Both the position numbers and the translations under genes were made by a program. From Ligustrum vulgare (taxonomy: Eukaryota; Streptophyta; Magnoliopsida; Lamiales; Oleaceae): 64,000 bases of DNA. The notes beneath the pieces are model-generated. The model worked only from the letters and a program-made list of their open reading frames with translations. It had not been told where the DNA came from and did no database searches. Each line of letters opens with the position of its first letter. The stretch's first letter is position 1. Location: positions 67,476,602 through 67,540,601 of the forward strand of contig OY743172.1 of the NCBI GenBank assembly GCA_963555705.1. Direction: 5' to 3'. Of the stretch, positions 1-11,597 are shown piece by piece.

Positions 1-1647
1 CACAAGGATGAGCGAGTTGATGATGGTGAAATGAGGCATCCAGCAGAAACAATTGCATGGAAGGAGTTTGATAAGATATATCCTGCTTTTGCAGCAGATA
101 CACGAAATGTAAGATTGGGCCTTGCAACTGATGGTTTTAATCCATTTAGTGATATGAACAAACCATATAGTATGTGGCCTGTGGTGGTCATTCCTTATAA
201 TTTACCCCCATGGATGTGCATGAAGAAAGAATTCACCATGTTAACCTTGTTAATTCCCGGGAAGCATGAACCTGGTAACGATATTGATGTTTATTTGCGC
301 CCACTAATTGATGAGCTAAAAGAGTTATGGGAAATTGGTGTGCATACATATGATAAAGGGACTAATTCAACATTTAACTTGCGTGCTGCAGTGATGTGGA
401 CAATTAATGATTTGCCTGCTTATGGGAATTTATCTGGATGGAGTACTAAGGGTTATAATGCATGTCCGGGATGTAATGACGACGGAACATCCGAATGGTT
501 TAGTGACAAGGTATGTTATATGGGACATCGTAGATGGCTACCATGTGATCACGTGTGGCGCACAATCACAGAGTCCTTTGATGGAAAAACTGAGTTCCGT
601 GCCAAGCCTAGACAATTATCTGGTGATGAAATTTTGTCTCAAGTACAGGATATAAACTTTGGTCAGATTGGTAAACATCCTAATAACTTAAGCAAAAAAA
701 GGAAGAGGACACTTGAAGAACGAAATTGGACGAAAAAGAGTATTTTCTTTGAGTTAGAGTATTGGTCAAAGTTAAAAATTAGGCATAATCTAGATGTAAT
801 GCACATTGAGAAGAACGTTTGTGATATTATTATTGGGACAATAATGGGTATAGAGGGAAAATCTAAGGATACAGTCAAGGCTCGCCAAGATCTGGAAGCA
901 CTTGGGATAAAAAAATCTTTGTGGTTAGCATGGAATGGGGAAAAGTGGGTTAAGAGTCATCCATTTTTCACAATGAAGCCAAACTTAAAGAAAGAATTCC
1001 TTCAATTTTTAAAATCTATTAAATATCCAGATGATTATGCTGCTAATATTTCAAGGAACGTGTCTGTTGAAACCGGAAAAATTACTGGATTGAAGAGCCA
1101 TGATCACCATGTATTGTTCCAGCGACTACTTCCAGTAGGTATTCGAAAATATCTACCGAAGGAAGTGGTTGAGCCGATTGTTCAATTATCTAGATTCTTT
1201 CAACAATTATGCGCAAAAAGCTTACGTATGGAAGATATTGAGAGGTTGGAGGATGATATTGTGTACATACTGTGCAAGTTCGAACAAATTTTTCCACCGG
1301 CTTTCTTTGTATCTATGATTCATTTAATGGTGTATTTACCCGAAGAGGCAAAACTTGCAGGGCCTGTGAATTACCGATGGATGTACCCAATAGAAAGGTA
1401 CAATTTTATTAATCTTCTTGAATTTTAATTTCCTAGTTAAACTTACTCAAATAAGTAACATATATCATAGCATTTATTTATATGTAGAATGTTGGGCACA
1501 TATAAAAAGTATGTGCGAAATCGTGCTCGGCCCGAGGGATCCATTGCAGAGGCGTATGTTGCACATGAATCTCTCAATATTTGTGCCATGTACCTTCAAA
1601 ATGTGGGGACTCCTTTCAATCGAACTGAAAGAAACTTTGAATGTTGA
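1..1647 (+). pseudogene. CACTA transposase TnpD (Transposase_21 + DUF4218), C-terminally truncated
   Basis: This is the catalytic protein of a CACTA transposon. The frame is open from base 1. Exon 1 (1-1397) holds a tnp2/Transposase_21 region: LATDGFNPF near residue 38, the YNLPPW and LIPGKHEPGNDIDVYL stretches, and a CPGC pair. A DUF4218-type segment follows from about 1090 (KSHDHHVL to PVNYRWMYPIER). An intron at 1398-1487 (GT...AG) joins in phase to exon 2 (1488-1647), which reads YKKYVRNRARPEGSIAEAY, a typical continuation. The frame then ends at TGA 1645-1647, and I see no convincing DUF4216-like C-terminus before the next gene. It is therefore truncated and probably inactive. The family call is firm; activity is inferred. 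Confidence 0.88.
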
Positions 1648-1791
1648 ATGAGTTGTGGTTTTATGCTTTAAAATAGTTGTGATGTTTCTCTACAGGTTGG
1701 CTAAGTCCAATTTATAGGGGAGGTGCTGCCGAAATCTCTTTAGACTTATGACTTGATATATAATTTGATTATTACTTTGGGTTTTGTGCAG

Positions 1792-4259
1792 ATGCATCTA
1801 ATTTCTCACAAGAAATGCCCTAATAGCTCACATGTACCTTTAACCTCGAAGATGTCTCGAATGATTAACATGGATGTGCCTTCGCTCCCTCAAACGTCGC
1901 GATCTGCCACATCCACTAATAGATTTGTACCTCCTCTTTCGTTGCGACAATCATTACAAACCAATAGATTAGTACCTCCTATGTTTCAGTCATCTCAATC
2001 CTTCAACACTTCTCTACCATCCAACCGCAAAATTGGGACTCGATCAACCACTGAAACTATTCCCACTTGCTCTGATCCTTCGATTAAGGCTATGTTTACT
2101 GCTGCACACACTAGGACACCTACTCAGACTCTTCTTAATTCAAGTGCAGAAAATGATACCTCTAGGAATATTCCTGATGAGCCAGATTCTCGTCCTATAA
2201 GTACTATCCGTCATCATCTAGGTGGTAAAAAAGGCCCAGGTACTATGCAATTTTTTAATTTTTTTCCCTGATCTATAATAAGCAATGTATATGTTGATAT
2301 GGTCAAATTTTGGTTACGAGCCGGATTATTATTTTTCTATTGGTTCTGTTAATGAGGTTTTTTTTGACGGCATTTGAAACATTGTTAATGAGGTTTATGT
2401 GCAAATATATGCGTAATGATTAGCGTACCCACTGAACCACATTATTATTGATTTTGACAGAAACTGAAGGGACATTGGATGATGAAATAGAAGAGGTTGG
2501 AGGTAGGATGCTTATTTTTTTAATAGTTAATTTTTGTACCAAATAAAGTATCATATATGTGTTTGAGGAATTACTATTATTGTCATTGAATGTGCAGGTG
2601 TCGGACACTTGCCACAGACTCCTGATGATACTCCTACTTGAGGGGCATGCAAACAAATTAAGACTTCTCGTATAGTGCGTACAACTCGAGAAAAAATTCG
2701 AGTTTTATACAACCCATTGAGCAGACGAGCAACATGTTCTAAAATTCATAGTTTGTTAGTTCATGATATTGGAGCCATCATTCGATCACATTGCCCGATG
2801 AATACGGGATATTGGCCGGCCATTCCTCCAAGTGGGAAGAAGGATCTTATGGATGAAATCACGGTAATCATATATGTTGGATATATGTTATGTGATTATT
2901 GACTTTTGCTTAGTTTTTAATTTTTTTTTGGTAATTGTGTGAAATCAATAGCTAAGTGAAACCTATATATATGTGAATCATTCAAATTCACATTAGTCAT
3001 TTTTTTCTTTTTGTCATTTTGTTTCATTTTAATTATGTCAATGATAGACGAACTTCGAGATAGATTTGAAAGACTCGAGATTGACAAATTATGTTAGTAG
3101 ACTATACAATGGGAGATATAGGGAGTTCAAGGCTGAGTTGAGTACATACTATAAGTTGCGGAAGACACATGAGGATGCCTTAGCCAACCCTCCTTTGGAG
3201 ATGCTTGATAGAAGTGTAGATCAATGGGTAGAACTGTGTAATCATTTCAACTCCGAGAAGTTCAAGGTATTTTGTAGTCTCTTTTCATTGCATTTACTCT
3301 TAATTTTGTTATGTAATATGTATATTCTCCCGTAACAGAAGGCTTCATTAGCAAACGTAGAAAATCGATCAAAGAAGAGGTACAATCATCGCACCGGTTC
3401 GCATCCTCTCTCATACATAGTGGAGGAGATGACAGAGGTAATGAACATTATAGTATGACATATACTTTTTTTCAATATTAGGACGGTTCAAAATTCCCTG
3501 AAGTAGATGCATTTGAGTTCGCTTATGCGGGAAAGAACAAGTGTTGGAATGATAGTGCAGCTAAGGCTCAACATGTAAGAAAGTCCTACTTTGCAATTTT
3601 TGTTTAATTTCATCATGCTAGTTTTGAACATGTGAAAACTCTGAAATTTTCTTTCAATATATATGAATTTTTCCCCAAATTTTAATGTGCAACTTACCTT
3701 TCTCTACTTATTGTTTATATAATGTTTCATAGATTGTGTTGATTTTTTGTAGGATGAGATGCTTTCTAAAGCTGGTGAATATCTTACAGAGAGGGCAAAG
3801 GAGCAACAACTTCCAGAGGATATTCCTTTAGAGCAGATCCCTGTTGATGATCCAGATGCCGGACTTAAAATTATGACGTCCGTTCTAGGTGTGAAGCCCG
3901 GACGTCAAATTCGTGGATTGGGTGATGGTCGTCTTCGAGATATTGGGAGTTCTTCCAATGTGGGTCGTATGGAGAAGGAGTTGGAAGAAGAACGTGCTGC
4001 TCGAAAGGCTGCTGATGCTGCTCGAATTGAGACAGAGCAAAGAATGCAAAAGAAATTGAAGGTTGTTGGGAATCAATTTAATTCTACACTGCAAACTTGG
4101 TACAATTCTATGCAACAACTTTGTAGTCATGTTCCTGGCTTTGTTCTACCACCATTTACTCCATTATCAGTAGATGATGATATTAATGAGGAAAATGATG
4201 ATATTGGGGACGAAGAGAACGACTTGGATGAGGAGGATTACTTCGGTGACGATGAGTAA
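1792..4259 (+). pseudogene. CACTA TnpA-like protein (Transposase_24, Ptta/En/Spm type), seven exons, one nonsense codon
   Basis: This is the accessory DNA-binding protein of the element; TnpA-type proteins bind the subterminal repeats. I can place seven exons with GT...AG borders in consistent phase: 1792-2239, 2461-2502, 2598-2863, 3048-3266, 3339-3437, 3482-3574 and 3753-4259, totalling 1674 nt or exactly 558 codons. The N-terminal part is Ser/Thr/Pro-rich. The middle (LYNGRYREFKAELSTYY, then a KKRYNHRTGSHPLSYIVEEM segment) matches the Ptta/En/Spm family. The C-terminus has a coiled coil (KELEEERAARKAADAARIE) and a very acidic tail. One in-frame TGA at 2639-2641 precedes GACK; CGA (Arg) would fit there, so a C-to-T change at a CpG is likely. 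Everything else is open. Confidence 0.8.
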
Positions 4260-4528
4260 CACATCTAATTTGTAATGATGAATGATTTTTTTTTTTTTTT
4301 AAATATTGGATTGAAAAAGTTAGAAAGAATGTTTGCTAGCTATATTAGATGATTTTTATTTACATTTTGGTGCATTGTTATTTCAGGTTCGAATATTGAT
4401 TGACATTAATTAAATGTTTAATTAGTTTAATTAATTAGTTTTTTTTTTTTGTATTTTTGTTTTATTTTCTATAATTATAACAAAAATTATATAATAAAAA
4501 TAAAAAATTTAAAAGCATTTAATTTCTC

Positions 4529-4965
4529 CCTACAAATTAAATTATTGTTGGGATAAATATGTTTTGCCCAAAAAAATTGCCTCCCCCACAAATCTTTTTT
4601 GGTAGGGAAATGTAGGATTAAGCCTACAAATATTTTTTGACACAAAATAGTTTTGTAGGGAAATGCACGGTTTTATTTTTATCTTGTGCCTACAAAATCT
4701 ATGTTGTAGGTCAAATTCATTTTAGTAGACAAATAATTTTGTAGGGAAATCACTTCGGCCAAAAATTTTATTTGTCTCCAAAGGATTTGTAGGGAGAGAC
4801 TTTAGCCTACGAAATTTCGATCTTTGTCTTCTAATACCTTTCCCCACGATGTTTGCGCTACAAATGTCGCTACAAATTTTTTTTGTCTCGAAAAGTCTTT
4901 CCCTACAAATAACTACCTTCCCCTACAAATTTAATTTGTATGCGGAATGTAAAATTCTTGTAGTG
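4529..4965 (+). repeat. CACTA 3' subterminal repeats and terminal inverted repeat
   Basis: At least eight copies of CCTACAAA or its complement TTTGTAGG lie here in both orientations (4529, 4623, 4652, 4689, 4738, 4786, 4902, 4922), with several one-mismatch versions between. In En/Spm elements such subterminal words are the TnpA binding sites. The region ends in TTCTTGTAGTG at 4955-4965, the element terminus. Confidence 0.85.
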
Positions 4966-5567
4966 ACGTGGTGATAAAGCCAATTGCTTATCAAGATAAG
5001 AAGGATATTTGAATCACAACCTAAACTTCATGGCAACCATATTTACTTTGAAAGTATAGAGGTATTACAAATATGAAATAACTACGAGGCCAATACATGC
5101 AACAATGGTTTGAAGTGTGGGTCTATCTGAAAAAGATCACTACAAAAGACTACATGGATGACTAGAACTCGATTACGATTAAGTTATCACCTATGATGGT
5201 TTTACATTGTTGCTAACACATATTACTGTAAGTTGTACATGATGACGTATTAGAGGAATTTTATTGAAACCATGTTTACCTACCAGTATAACGTCTAAAT
5301 ACGGAAGGGAAGAACATCAACTCATAAGATGGACAGCTCCATAAAACCTATGAGAAAGAGAATATGTGATAGAAGCCCTATTGATTATAATAATTGAATT
5401 ATACACGATGCTAATAGTGTATAGAATATGATTTAAGCAATAATGGGATTAACTCTTGCAAATACACGAGTTTCCAGTTTGAAGGTAGAAGAATACAAAC
5501 AAAAGACAATGAGTGATATAACTAAACGATTAAATTTCAAAGATGAAAATTATTTAAGGAGGAAAAA
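4966..5567. other. Flanking AT-rich sequence, no gene seen
   Basis: This is the target sequence beyond the CACTA terminus. I find no domain, RNA gene or clear repeat; short open frames lack recognisable content. Confidence 0.5.
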
Positions 5568-6388
5568 TGTTACGCCCCTAAAATTCGTCTTATTACTATA
5601 TTCAATTAATCACATTGAATGGGAGCCACTTAAAGTCAAATATAAATTTTAATTTATTTGACATAATTAAGATGCGACTTATTGATATTAAATAAGACTT
5701 TTAATTTAGTTGACGTAATATCAATGAAAAAGAAATAAGAATAATAAATATTATATCAAGTAATTTTATCAATTTAATAAAATGACTATTGGTTCCATAA
5801 TTGGGAAGATATGGATTGCAGTATATGGGTTGTACTTCAAAGTGAAACTTAGAATTTGTCTCAACATTCAATTGACGTACATGCCCAAAAATTTTAATAA
5901 AGAAGGTTGACAATTCGAAATGTTAGTTTTAAACAGTCCATTTAGATGAATCATAACTCTTGCTACAGTTAACCTTATTGCATTTTGACAGGGATACGAG
6001 AAACTAGATCGTGAGTATTTCAAAATGGTATATTGGGAATCTATTTTTGATTATAGTAAGAGTACCTATAATTAAGAAATAAGTAGCCACTTGAAAAGAA
6101 ATTGAAAAAGATAAAGGAAAATAGTTCTAAGTGGTAAATCTTGACAAACGATAAATTTACTTCGGTTATCGATTTTAGGATCTGAGAATATCATTATAAA
6201 GTACTCATTGAGAACTTCATATTGGCCCCAAGAACCCTCTATTATGAATTCATATGACCCTATAATTTTTAGAGTCATCTTGATATTCTTAATAATTATT
6301 GTGACTAAGATATAAGTTTTATATTTTATGGGACTAGAAGAGAAAGTAATCTAATTTATCTAATTGCACCTTAATCCCTCATAAAAAC

Positions 6389-6397
6389 TATAAATAG
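6389..6397 (+). promoter_or_regulatory. TATA box of the putative LTR remnant
   Basis: TATAAATAG followed by GGGCAC, a good plant TATA box, placed as expected for a U3/R boundary in a 1-2 kb LTR. Confidence 0.45.
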
Positions 6398-6424
6398 GGG
6401 CACTTAGTTGAAACATAAATTAAA

Positions 6425-6545
6425 AAAGGGTTGAAAACCCCGTGTATAAGAAGGGATCGATCCCCTTATTTTTAGGGGTTGGCCCCATTTTAAGTGGGGC
6501 ATCAATCCCCAATAAAAAAGAGGGGGGATCCATCCCCCTCTTTAA
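6425..6545. repeat. Cluster of G-run/C-run palindromes
   Basis: Within otherwise AT-rich DNA there are four successive imperfect palindromes built from G and C runs: GGGATCGATCCCC near 6453, GGGGTTGGCCCC near 6475, GTGGGGCATCAATCCCC near 6495 and GAGGGGGGATCCATCCCCCTC near 6521. They could form hairpins downstream of the TATA box. Function unknown. Confidence 0.6.
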
Positions 6546-7177
6546 GGTAAATAGTTTTTTTATTATTATAATATTAATATATTAATAATATAATATATTT
6601 ACATTTATTATTAATGGTATAATTATTATTTCAATAAAATGTCTTACAATTAGATGACCCACTTCAACTCCATATTATTTATTGGACCCTAAGTTATACA
6701 TTATTAGTTGAAATATAATATAGTATCACGTGACTAAATTATAGTTTATATATATGGTAGGCAAGGAGTGATGATCAATCTAGTTTGATTCCAAGTGAAT
6801 TTGGAGGGCTAATATTGAAAAGAAAATGTGCGAACTCTAGGATAACAAAGAAGTGAGGTAAATAACAATTCAACTACAATGCAAAATAATAATATTTACA
6901 TTATTATGTACTCTTATGTGATAATGTGAGATATATTATTGGTGCAATATTCGTGGAATATGATGTGAAAAATATCTATAAATGGTGAAAGCATGCGAGA
7001 CATGATTTGATGATATGACATGTTATTAATGCACAAGGATATCATTGGAATGCCATGTCATGTGATTACATGACAAATAATTGGTGCATGAAATATTATT
7101 TGGCATTCATGGGCATGTGCATTATGTGGACTTTGTAGAAATTCTTCATAAATGGATGATAATGAATAAAGGTGTTA

Positions 7178-9140
7178 TCAGTTGGCTAGGGATAGAGTAA
7201 GAAGAAATATTAGGGAACCACAAAATTCTAAGTATGCTGATAATATTACCTTTGTTTTCCTGAATTTTCAAGGCCTATGTGAGTCTGAACCAAAAACCTA
7301 TGAGGAGGCTGTAGCTATTAAATATTCTAACGAGTGGAACAAGTTTATGAGTGAAGAAATGAAATCCTTAAGATTTAATAATACCTGGGCCTTAGTTCCT
7401 AAACTTGAAGGGAAGTCTATATTGGGCAATAAGTAGATTTACAAAGTCAAAGAAGGGGTGGCTGAAATTTAACCTATAAGATTTAAGGCTAGGTTTGTTG
7501 CTAAAGGGTATCACACAAAAATGTGTAAATTACAATGAAATATTTTATCCTATAGTTAAATATACTACCATTAGAGTTATGTTAGCTTTTGTTACTCATT
7601 TTGATAGGGAATTAGATCAGTTAGATGTCAAAACTACTTTTTTGCATGAAATTTAGAAGAGAAAATATATATGAACCAGCCTTTTTGAGATTTGTTGAAA
7701 AAGGAAAATATGACTGTGCTTCTTAAAGAAATCAGTTTTAGTTTGTGACTTGTAGTACAAAATGAAACTGATGCAAGTGTGTTTCTTTAATTACATGTTG
7801 ATGATATACTATTATAAGTTCCTGTAGTAAACAGATTAAACATGTAAAGAATGCCTTATTTTCTGAATTTTAAATGAAAGATTTAGGAAGTGCGAAAAGA
7901 ATCTAAGCACGGAAATCATAAGAAATAGACCAAAACATTTGCTTAGATGGATCCAAACTTCTTATATTTTGAAGATTGTTTACAAGTTTTCCATATCATC
8001 TACTAAAACTTGAAATGTTGCATTAGTTAATTGTTTTGTTTTAAGTAAAAATAAATGTTTAGAAAATCAAAAATCAATTCGAACTGGAAAAGGCAACAGG
8101 TCAAAGGTTAGAAGGTCCGACTGGTCGAACTGGTTTCAATTAAAAAAAAATTATTTCAAAAATCACATGATTTCTAAAAAAAAAGTTATTTTACAAATAA
8201 ATCAATATTTACTCATTTAAAAAATAAAATCATACACAAAAGTAGCTTAAAAACTAGAGGAAAAAATAGGAAAATCGAGTTTAAAACCCGAACCGATTCC
8301 CAGTTGAACTGAGAAAAATCCTGATTTTTTAATCCCCTATTTCTAGTGTTGACTGGACCAATTTTTTGGTTGATCCTCGGTTAAACCAGTCAGTTTGGTC
8401 GAATTTTCTATACACTGGTAAAATGATTGCCCTAAATCTAAAGAAGAATTTGAATATATGAAAAAGGTGTCGTATTCAAAAGTTGTGGGATCTATTATGT
8501 ATATTATGGTTTGTACGAGAGTTGACATTGCTCTTTCTGTTAGTCTATTCAGTAGATATATGTCCAATCCTAGACCAAACCATTGGAAAGCCTTAAATGG
8601 TTAATTAGATACTTAAATGGATCGACAGAGATAGGTTTAACCTATAGAAAAAGTTTTGAAGGTATATAATTGAAAGGCTATGTGATGCAGATAATGCTAA
8701 TAATAGGGATAATATAAATTTTATTACATCTTACGTATTTACTATCTATGATGCATGTGTTAGATGGAAATCCCAATTGCAACATGTTGTTGCTCTTTCA
8801 ACTACTGAATCTAATACATTGTCATGACTGAAGCTATTAAAGAATTACTTTGGTTGAAAGATTTGCTACTTTGCTTAATGAATTAGAATATTATTGCGAA
8901 TCTCCTATTTTGTATTCAGATAGTCAATATGCAATTGCTCTATATCAAAACCCTTTTTTTCATGATAGAACAAAATATAATAATGTGAAGTTGCATTTTA
9001 TTAGAGATATAATTTGTAGGAACTAATTTATCCTTAAGAAAATACATTCTCAGTTCAATCCCACAGATATGTGTACAAAGATTCTACAGGTACGAAAGTT
9101 TGCTAGCTGCTCGAGTCTTTTAAACATAGACAAATGGTAA
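7178..9140 (+). pseudogene. Ty1/copia pol remnant (reverse transcriptase to RNase H)
   Basis: This is a decayed copia polyprotein fragment. It opens with YQLARDRVRRNIREP and TYEEAVAIKYSNEWNKFM, then NNTWALVPKLEGKSILGNK, the usual start of the RVT_2 domain. After many stops and frameshifts, recognisable blocks return: KSKEEFEYMKKVSYSKVVGS around 8430, SRYMSNPRPNHWKALKW around 8550, and the RNase H end (CESPILYSDSQYAIALYQ, HFIRDI) around 8900-9010, ending in a WKV-like DKW stop at 9138-9140. The first conserved YVDD region is barely legible near 7790. An unrelated 370-bp piece interrupts it. Clearly dead; the superfamily is certain, the lineage is not. Confidence 0.85.
8056..8424. mobile_element. 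Small non-coding insertion in copia pol, possible MITE
   Basis: The copia reading breaks after a VLSKNKC-like block and resumes at DCPKSKEE near 8425. The intervening DNA has imperfect inverted end regions made of ACTGGT/ACCAGT words (GACTGGTCGAACTGGTTT near 8110; AACCAGTCAGTTTGGTCGA near 8384). Such ends are common in plant non-autonomous hAT-like elements. I could not define a clean target duplication, so limits are approximate. Confidence 0.4.
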
Positions 9141-9252
9141 GTTGATTTCCGATTACTTTGTCTTTTACTTTATGCATATTTTTTAACATTATTTTTTTTT
9201 TTTAGGTACTAGAAGTGGGTGGAGTTTGCTGATATTATTATAATACTTGTAT

Positions 9253-9467
9253 CAAGGTGGAGATCGTGATATAATGTGATATAAGTCTCCTCAAATTTGG
9301 CAAAATCGTGTTACTAAAACATGCTTTCTCCTTTTATTAAAAAGAGCATGATCCTTTGTTGGCTTTATCTAAACCATTGCTTGATCTACACCATTGATTT
9401 GCAAGATGAATCATGGCCATTGGATTGCCGTATAGATACATATCAAGCGTACTGCTTAGGGTTATAA
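9253..9467 (+). repeat. Copia polypurine tract and start of 3' LTR, truncated
   Basis: After the copia stop, the tract CAAGGTGGAGAT at 9254-9265 resembles the usual copia polypurine tract and is followed at 9267 by TGATATAATG, a plausible LTR start. No 5' LTR partner is present in the window and the end is not identifiable. Confidence 0.4.
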
Positions 9468-9819
9468 TGTAATGATCCAACTTTTGACATCATTTATTGC
9501 CCAATATGATGTAATAAAAGTATTTTAGAATTTATTTAAGAATCTTGGAGTGTAAATAAAGAAAAACGGGATTTAACGAAAGAAAAATGAAAAATATTAA
9601 ATAATGAAAAATTACGGCAAAAACGTGTTTAAGTGCCTCTCTTCTCGAGACTTTTTCGATCACTTCCGACCTTATTTTAATACATGTGATATATGTATGG
9701 ACAAGTTTCTCAGAACAATCTTTGAGAATGTGATTTTTTTTATGTTCGATCAACGAATAGTCCCTGGTTAATTTTTAAAGTTAACACTTCATCGAACAGT
9801 TAGTAAAAACAGTTCTGAG

Positions 9820-9839
9820 TGGCCTACTATAGTAGGCCA
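9820..9839. repeat. Perfect 20-bp palindrome
   Basis: TGGCCTACTATAGTAGGCCA is perfectly self-complementary over 20 bases with no spacer. It lies in non-coding AT-rich sequence. Function unknown. Confidence 0.8.
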
Positions 9840-10493
9840 TAAATTTCTCCTCAATTATCCATTTCTTGCGTCATAAAATGTAAGAGAAGTTACTCCATGA
9901 GTATTTTGAAATGGAACCAAGAACTCAAGATTTCAACTTCATTTGATACTTCGAATCATTGCTTAAATATTGCTTAGAAACTGAGTTTTTGTGGAAATTC
10001 TAAGCATGAAGTGGCCTTCTATCACTCTATTGCATACTTTTGGCCTTAATACTCATCATCTATCTCCAAGAAACAGCTCATGCTTGCATGTTAGACATCC
10101 ACCTCCTCCTTAGACTTCATTAGTCATGCTTACAAGAGGAATAACTTGTTTTAAAGAAAATCTTCCATCTCCTACTTGCCACCTCCAGCCATTTTGGAAT
10201 TAAATCCCCTATGGTCAATAGTTTTTCAGTTCCATGAAGCCATTAGAATTTATAAATCCCTCATTTGAATAGAAATATTACAGCAAACGTTGGCAAAGAA
10301 AAACCATGAGTAAAATAATGGTTTTCTTCCTCCAAAATTCTAGATTCAAAGTTAGTATTATGTTTGAATCTTTGTTATGATCAAGACATGTTTATATAAT
10401 AACATGATCTTGATAATGTTCTACATCTTCAAAATATAGTAGAACATTGAAGAAATCCTAGAGACTAAGATTGGCAGTTCTGAACCGACTGCT

Positions 10494-10549
10494 TGTATCG
10501 ATACCATATATTGATACTTGAAGCACGAATATGAGCATGTATCGATACA
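10494..10549. repeat. Pair of TGTATCGATACA-type palindromes
   Basis: TGTATCGATACC at 10494 and the perfect palindrome TGTATCGATACA at 10538 lie 44 bp apart, with a degenerate TATTGATAC between them. Further copies or near copies lie at 11053, around 12764-12790, 35260, 35306, 35329, 36016, 36029, 36175, 37831, 37844, 63088, 63884 and 63918. Confidence 0.8.
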
Positions 10550-10714
10550 TGTTCATGAAATATCGGTACCTGTATAAACAAAATGTACAGAACTTCTTTT
10601 AGGTACTCTTAGATCAAGGTGAGTGAAATATATTTATTTGGTTATTTGATATACATTGGGAATATTTACGTGAGTTATGTGATTTCATTGAGTATTACTT
10701 AAATAAATTCAAAG

Positions 10715-10880
10715 TTGTTAGTATATCATCGCTAACATTATCTTGACACTAACTTCTATTCAATTGTGTAAAATAAAAGAGATTATCAAAGTTATCATCG
10801 CTAACATTATCTTGGTGTTAACATTTATCAGCTTGTTTAACCTAAAGGATGACTAACAAAATTTATCATCGCTAAATCAA
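10715..10880. repeat. Three-copy imperfect tandem repeat, about 70 bp
   Basis: TATCATCGCTAA recurs at 10724, 10793 and 10864, the first two followed by CATTATCTTG and a degenerate remainder. Period 69-71 bp. Non-coding. Confidence 0.6.
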
Positions 10881-11484
10881 TATTATTTGGATACCTTGAA
10901 TAATCCTTGTCCTTATATATGTGATCTTAAATTCATTAACTTGTACTAAAAATGATAATCTAACTTTAACAGTTCTTTACATGTCATCTACTTGTAAAAG
11001 ACTAACTTTATGTACGACATTGAAGTCTAGAAAAGTTTCTGCTTTCTTTAGGTATCGATACATTTAAAATTATTTCGTCACATGTTAAGATTTTAATCAA
11101 TATTATTTAAATAAACCTTTGTTCCTGTTCTTGTTATTTGAACATAAAGATATTGTGAGTAACATTTGTACTTGTTTGTGATTTAACACTTGTACTTGAT
11201 TATGTGATCTTAAATGCTACTTCATGACACGTTTAAAGTTATTTCATAGTTTTAAAAAATATTCATGCTTTTTTCGTATGGATGACATTCAAAATATATT
11301 CTTACATGATATTACAGTTATACTGCCATTTGTCCTGCATGAATTACACATCTTCATGCAGGGAGGCACCTCTTGCTTAGTAGCTTAGGTGACTCCATCA
11401 AGATAGGGGAGGTAATGATTGGTTAGGAAAGATTATTTTAATTGCAAATTGTTCTTTCTTGGTTTGTTCTTGGATTTTTGACAC

Positions 11485-11597
11485 TATAAATACTGCACAT
11501 TTTACTGAACGTTAGAGGGAATTAAAACACTTACATATCAGGTAAAAAAACATGGCTAAATCACAGGATCAACCTTCACACTTTTCCAACTTGATAG
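11485..11597 (+). other. Possible promoter and short first exon
   Basis: TATAAATA at 11485-11492 is followed 60 bases later by an ATG (11552) in an AAACATGGC context, a short open stretch MAKSQDQPSHFSNL and a GT donor at 11598. The pieces fit a small first exon, but no downstream exon could be identified with confidence, so this is only a candidate. Confidence 0.2.

Larger units (their letters stand above)
1..4965 (+). mobile_element. CACTA (En/Spm) DNA transposon, 3' part
   Basis: The window opens inside this element, so its 5' end is missing. It carries a TnpD-type transposase (1-1647) followed by a TnpA-like gene (1792-4259), the usual CACTA order. It ends with a dense array of CCTACAAA/TTTGTAGG words and the terminus TTCTTGTAGTG at 4955-4965, which is the complement of the CACTACAAGAA start that names the superfamily. 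The next three bases (ACG, 4966-4968) would be one copy of the 3-bp target duplication; the partner is outside the window. Both genes contain stops or truncations, so this copy is probably non-autonomous. Confidence 0.9.
5568..7177 (+). repeat. Probable truncated LTR remnant
   Basis: The sequence starts TGTTACGCCCC, like the starts of other long Ty3/gypsy LTRs in this window (TGTAGCGACC; the ends GGGGCGTTACA are its complement). It contains a strong TATA box at 6389-6397 about 820 bases in, and its distal part (6900-7150) is rich in ATG/CATG words as in the variable region of long LTRs. No matching end or target duplication was found; it stops where copia pol begins. No coding sequence is visible. 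The LTR identity is an inference. Confidence 0.35.
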
